Shown: in pieces, positions 6,177-7,522 of the stretch | Layout: each line of letters begins with the position of its first letter | How positions within the stretch are numbered: the stretch's first letter is position 1 | Assembly: GCA_002294445.1 (NCBI GenBank) | Contig: DBEI01000050.1 | Coordinates: 1 to 7,522, forward strand | DNA length: 7,522 bases | From: Patescibacteria group bacterium UBA910 | GTDB taxonomy: Bacteria; Patescibacteriota; Minisyncoccia; Phycocordibacterales; DATDWN01 | Reading direction: 5' to 3' | The notes under the pieces: model-generated | What the model was told of the DNA's origin: nothing | The model's database searches: none | What the model saw: only the letters and a program-made list of their open reading frames with translations | Position numbers and translations under genes: made by a program

Positions 6177-6194
6177 CAGGAAGTAGCAAAAGAA

Positions 6195-6208
6195 CTTTGA
6201 TGTCAAAG
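6195..6208. promoter_or_regulatory. palindrome CTTTGA-TG-TCAAAG in the leader of the 754-residue gene
   Basis: Six-base arms at 6195-6200 and 6203-6208 are exact reverse complements with a two-base centre. The site falls a few bases downstream of the predicted transcription start near 6214 and upstream of the Shine-Dalgarno, so it could be an operator. The centre is too short for a stable RNA hairpin without opening a pair. On the minus strand it contains a TTGACA sequence, but no good -10 follows at normal spacing. Confidence 0.4.
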
Positions 6209-6220
6209 GACTTTTATATT

Positions 6221-6249
6221 ATTATGCATAAAAATATATTATACGTCAA
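6221..6249 (-). promoter_or_regulatory. sigma70-type promoter for the 754-residue gene
   Basis: On the minus strand TTGACG (6249-6244, 5 of 6 matches) is followed after exactly 17 bases by CATAAT (6226-6221, 5 of 6). The predicted start near 6214 gives a leader of about 54 bases that contains the palindrome and the AGGAGGG site. Confidence 0.65.
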
Positions 6250-6326
6250 TGAGTAAAGGTATGAAAAATAATACACATTTTAAACACCTATACTGAGCCA
6301 TTTATAGAAGACTCCTCAAAAAAAGT

Positions 6327-6782
6327 CTAAACAAAAAATACTATCGCAAGTGGACCAACAAGCCACCAGAAAAGAGTGAAGTTACCTTGGAACCATTTAT
6401 CTATATTTGGTCCGAAATCGTAAATTGGAGCAAACGGAAGGACAAAATAAATAATTGCGAGGATCAGTGCAGTAAAAGCCACCCCAACAAAAACAGATTT
6501 GAAAAAATTACTCTCAGAAAAGTCTCCTACCACATACTTGTCGAGCAAGAAAAATATACACAGAGCAAAGGCAAGAAAAATACCCACCACATTAAGTGCT
6601 TCAGGTAGTGCACCTTTGAGCACTGTTGCTTGTTTCATAAAAGGAAAATTCTGAAAGAGGATGATTGCTCCAAACAAAGAAAGTACCACCGATACACCTT
6701 TGCTCTTTCCCATGAAAAACGTAAAAAGTGTACCCACCGCAAGAATACCTAAAATAACCAATACATCTGTAGGAAATATCAT
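6327..6782 (-). CDS. small multi-pass membrane protein, function unknown (weakly CvpA-like)
   Basis: The 151-residue product is almost entirely hydrophobic. Likely membrane segments are at about 7-23, 28-44, 62-80, 96-115 and 135-151, with short charged loops between them (for example DFSESNFFK at 87-95 and NIDKW at 126-130). The start, with an Asp before the first helix, a GKSKG turn at 25-29 and a second helix beginning VSVVLSLFGAI, loosely recalls the CvpA/colicin V production family. No decisive motif supports that name. ATG at 6782 is the only ATG, GTG or TTG start after an in-frame TGA at 6803-6801. It has no Shine-Dalgarno and follows an extended -10 element directly. It lies 65 bases downstream of dnaJ. 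No convincing terminator follows the stop; only a weak 5-bp inverted repeat (6309-6328) overlaps it. The real-gene call is firm, the function is not. Confidence 0.75.
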   Translation of the reverse strand: MIFPTDVLVILGILAVGTLFTFFMGKSKGVSVVLSLFGAIILFQNFPFMKQATVLKGALPEALNVVGIFLAFALCIFFLLDKYVVGDFSESNFFKSVFVGVAFTALILAIIYFVLPFAPIYDFGPNIDKWFQGNFTLFWWLVGPLAIVFFV

Positions 6783-6788
6783 TTTTTT

Positions 6789-6797
6789 ATTATAACA
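6789..6797 (-). promoter_or_regulatory. extended -10 promoter predicting a leaderless mRNA for the membrane-protein gene
   Basis: TGTTATAAT (6797-6789 on the minus strand) matches TGnTATAAT exactly. Only six A residues separate it from the ATG at 6782, so the mRNA should begin at about the start codon. No good -35 is visible at 16-18 bases spacing. The A-only gap cannot hold a ribosome binding site. Confidence 0.7.
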
Positions 6798-6805
6798 AAA
6801 TCATA

Positions 6806-6820
6806 CACAATTCCCTTGTG
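6806..6820. other. inverted repeat CACAA-TTCCC-TTGTG downstream of dnaJ
   Basis: Five-base arms with a five-base loop lie between the dnaJ stop and the promoter at 6789-6797. As a dnaJ terminator it is weak, since the stem is short and the following minus-strand sequence is TATGATTTTG. Its place just upstream of the -10 would also suit a regulator-binding site. The partly overlapping TTGTCCACA at 6825-6817 resembles a DnaA box with one mismatch. Confidence 0.3.
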
Positions 6821-6847
6821 GACAATACAAAACATTACACATGCATG

Positions 6848-7522
6848 TTAGAGACCTTCTGTACGAAGTTCCTCTATTGCCTTTTTTGCACTTTTGGAAA
6901 GTTTATGTGGGATATCAATCATAATATTCACGAGAATATCTCCTCGTTTTGATCCATCGTACGGCACACCCTTCCCTTTTATTTTGAGTATCTCTCCATG
7001 TTGAATACCTTCAGGTATTTTCAAGGAAATCACACCATCAAGAGTGGTGATATCGTATGAGGTACCAAGAATTGCATCAGTGAGTTTGATTTTTTTATTC
7101 ATCACCAAATTATGATCGACTTTTGTGAATACCGGATGTTTCTTGATATGTAAACGAATATAAAGATCACCTGATTTTCCTCCTTCAATAGCTTCTCCTG
7201 CACCAGAAAGACGTATCATCTCACCAGGATTAATACCTGCAGGAATCTTCACTATAATTTCCGTTGGTTTTCGGTATATCCCGTGACCTTTACATACAGA
7301 ACATTTTACTTTTGGCACTTTACCTTTACCGTGGCACGTGTGACATGTTGATGCAGATTCAAACTGCCCAAAAATAGTACTTTTGATTTCTTTTATTTTC
7401 CCTTTTCCATCACACGTTGAACACTTCAAAAGCTCACTACCTTTTTCTGCTCCTGTACCCGTACAATGATCGCATACGGATGTTTTATTAAGTGTAAATG
7501 TATGCTCTTTACCAAACACAGC
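6848..7522 (-). CDS. dnaJ: molecular chaperone DnaJ (Hsp40), C-terminal part, truncated by the window edge
   Basis: DnaJ delivers unfolded clients to DnaK and stimulates its ATPase in the cytoplasm. The 224 visible residues begin AVFGKEHTF, the usual run-in to the zinc domain, and the frame stays open to the window edge, so the J domain (HPD) and Gly/Phe region lie outside. A GTG near 7519 is internal, not the start. Four CxxCxGxG repeats are intact at visible residues 17-24, 34-41, 60-67 and 74-81, giving the eight cysteines for two zinc ions. The C-terminal substrate domains follow, with IPAGINPGEMIRLSGAGE, GDLYIRLHIKKHPVF, LTDAILG and IPEGIQHGEILKIKGKG, then GDILVNIMIDIP. The protein stops soon after, at EELRTEGL, lacking the longer tail of E. 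coli DnaJ. All motifs are typical, and the assignment as DnaJ rather than CbpA follows from the zinc repeats. Confidence 0.97.
   Translation of the reverse strand, partial: AVFGKEHTFTLNKTSVCDHCTGTGAEKGSELLKCSTCDGKGKIKEIKSTIFGQFESASTCHTCHGKGKVPKVKCSVCKGHGIYRKPTEIIVKIPAGINPGEMIRLSGAGEAIEGGKSGDLYIRLHIKKHPVFTKVDHNLVMNKKIKLTDAILGTSYDITTLDGVISLKIPEGIQHGEILKIKGKGVPYDGSKRGDILVNIMIDIPHKLSKSAKKAIEELRTEGL

Noticed and set aside
6065..6256. Plus-strand open frame across the start of the 754-residue gene
   Set aside because: It covers that gene's promoter, ribosome binding site and signal peptide on the opposite strand and has no protein-like features.
6309..6328. Terminator for the 151-residue membrane-protein gene
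   Set aside because: The stem is only 5 bp, the T-run is in the loop on the transcribed strand, and it overlaps the stop codon.
6839..6848. ACATGCATGT palindrome at the dnaJ stop as an operator or terminator
   Set aside because: It is a short palindrome that overlaps the stop codon, has no T-run and occurs readily by chance; it is not the CIRCE element of heat-shock genes.
7517..7519. GTG as the start of a short DnaJ-like protein
   Set aside because: The frame continues to the window edge and the preceding residues match the normal run-in to the DnaJ zinc domain, so this is an internal valine.
447..7522. Recoded UGA (as in Gracilibacteria or SR1)
   Set aside because: Although no gene here ends in TGA, all recognised proteins are full length under the standard code with TGG for tryptophan; six stops are too few to infer recoding.

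Overview
The window looks like a chromosomal piece of an uncultivated Patescibacteria (Candidate Phyla Radiation) bacterium, most likely from the Parcubacteria side. This is inference from gene style. It rests on a compact single-pass lytic-transglycosylase-like protein of a type I associate with these genomes. It also rests on a secreted Gly/Cys-rich protein with a CGDGxCxxGE motif, a short-tailed DnaJ, AT-rich intergenic DNA and several genes without a Shine-Dalgarno sequence. The standard genetic code fits: all six recognised genes end in TAA or TAG, and none needs TGA as a sense codon.

All six confident genes are on the minus strand, so they are read from right to left. From 7522 down to 6848 lies the 3' part of dnaJ: the four zinc-binding repeats and the C-terminal substrate domains. 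Next (6782-6327) is a small hydrophobic membrane protein, distantly CvpA-like at best. From 6160 to 3896 is a 754-residue secreted protein. Its N-terminal half may be a beta-propeller. Its C-terminal half resembles the TIGR03437 domain, best known from Solibacter and other Acidobacteria. It has its own promoter, a strong AGGAGG ribosome binding site and a strong terminator. From 3761 to 1195 is a two-gene operon with a 2-base gap: a small single-pass membrane protein, then a 688-residue secreted multidomain protein (Cys-rich head, 11-Gly hinge, Ig/FN3-like domains, C-terminal InlB-B-repeat-like domain). From 995 to 447 is the membrane-anchored lytic-transglycosylase-like protein. Positions 1-446 are AT-rich and essentially non-coding, apart from a possible 30-codon 3' end of a plus-strand gene at the left edge.

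Five of the six proteins are predicted to be secreted or membrane-bound, so this is mainly a cell-surface and cell-wall region. No phage, transposon, CRISPR, tRNA or rRNA feature was seen. The most notable signal is regulatory. Two genes (3761 and 6782) have an exact extended -10 element (TGnTATAAT) ending only 6-7 bases before the ATG, which predicts leaderless mRNAs. The 754-residue gene, in contrast, has a classical leader with a Shine-Dalgarno. No clearly new defence or mobile system is visible.
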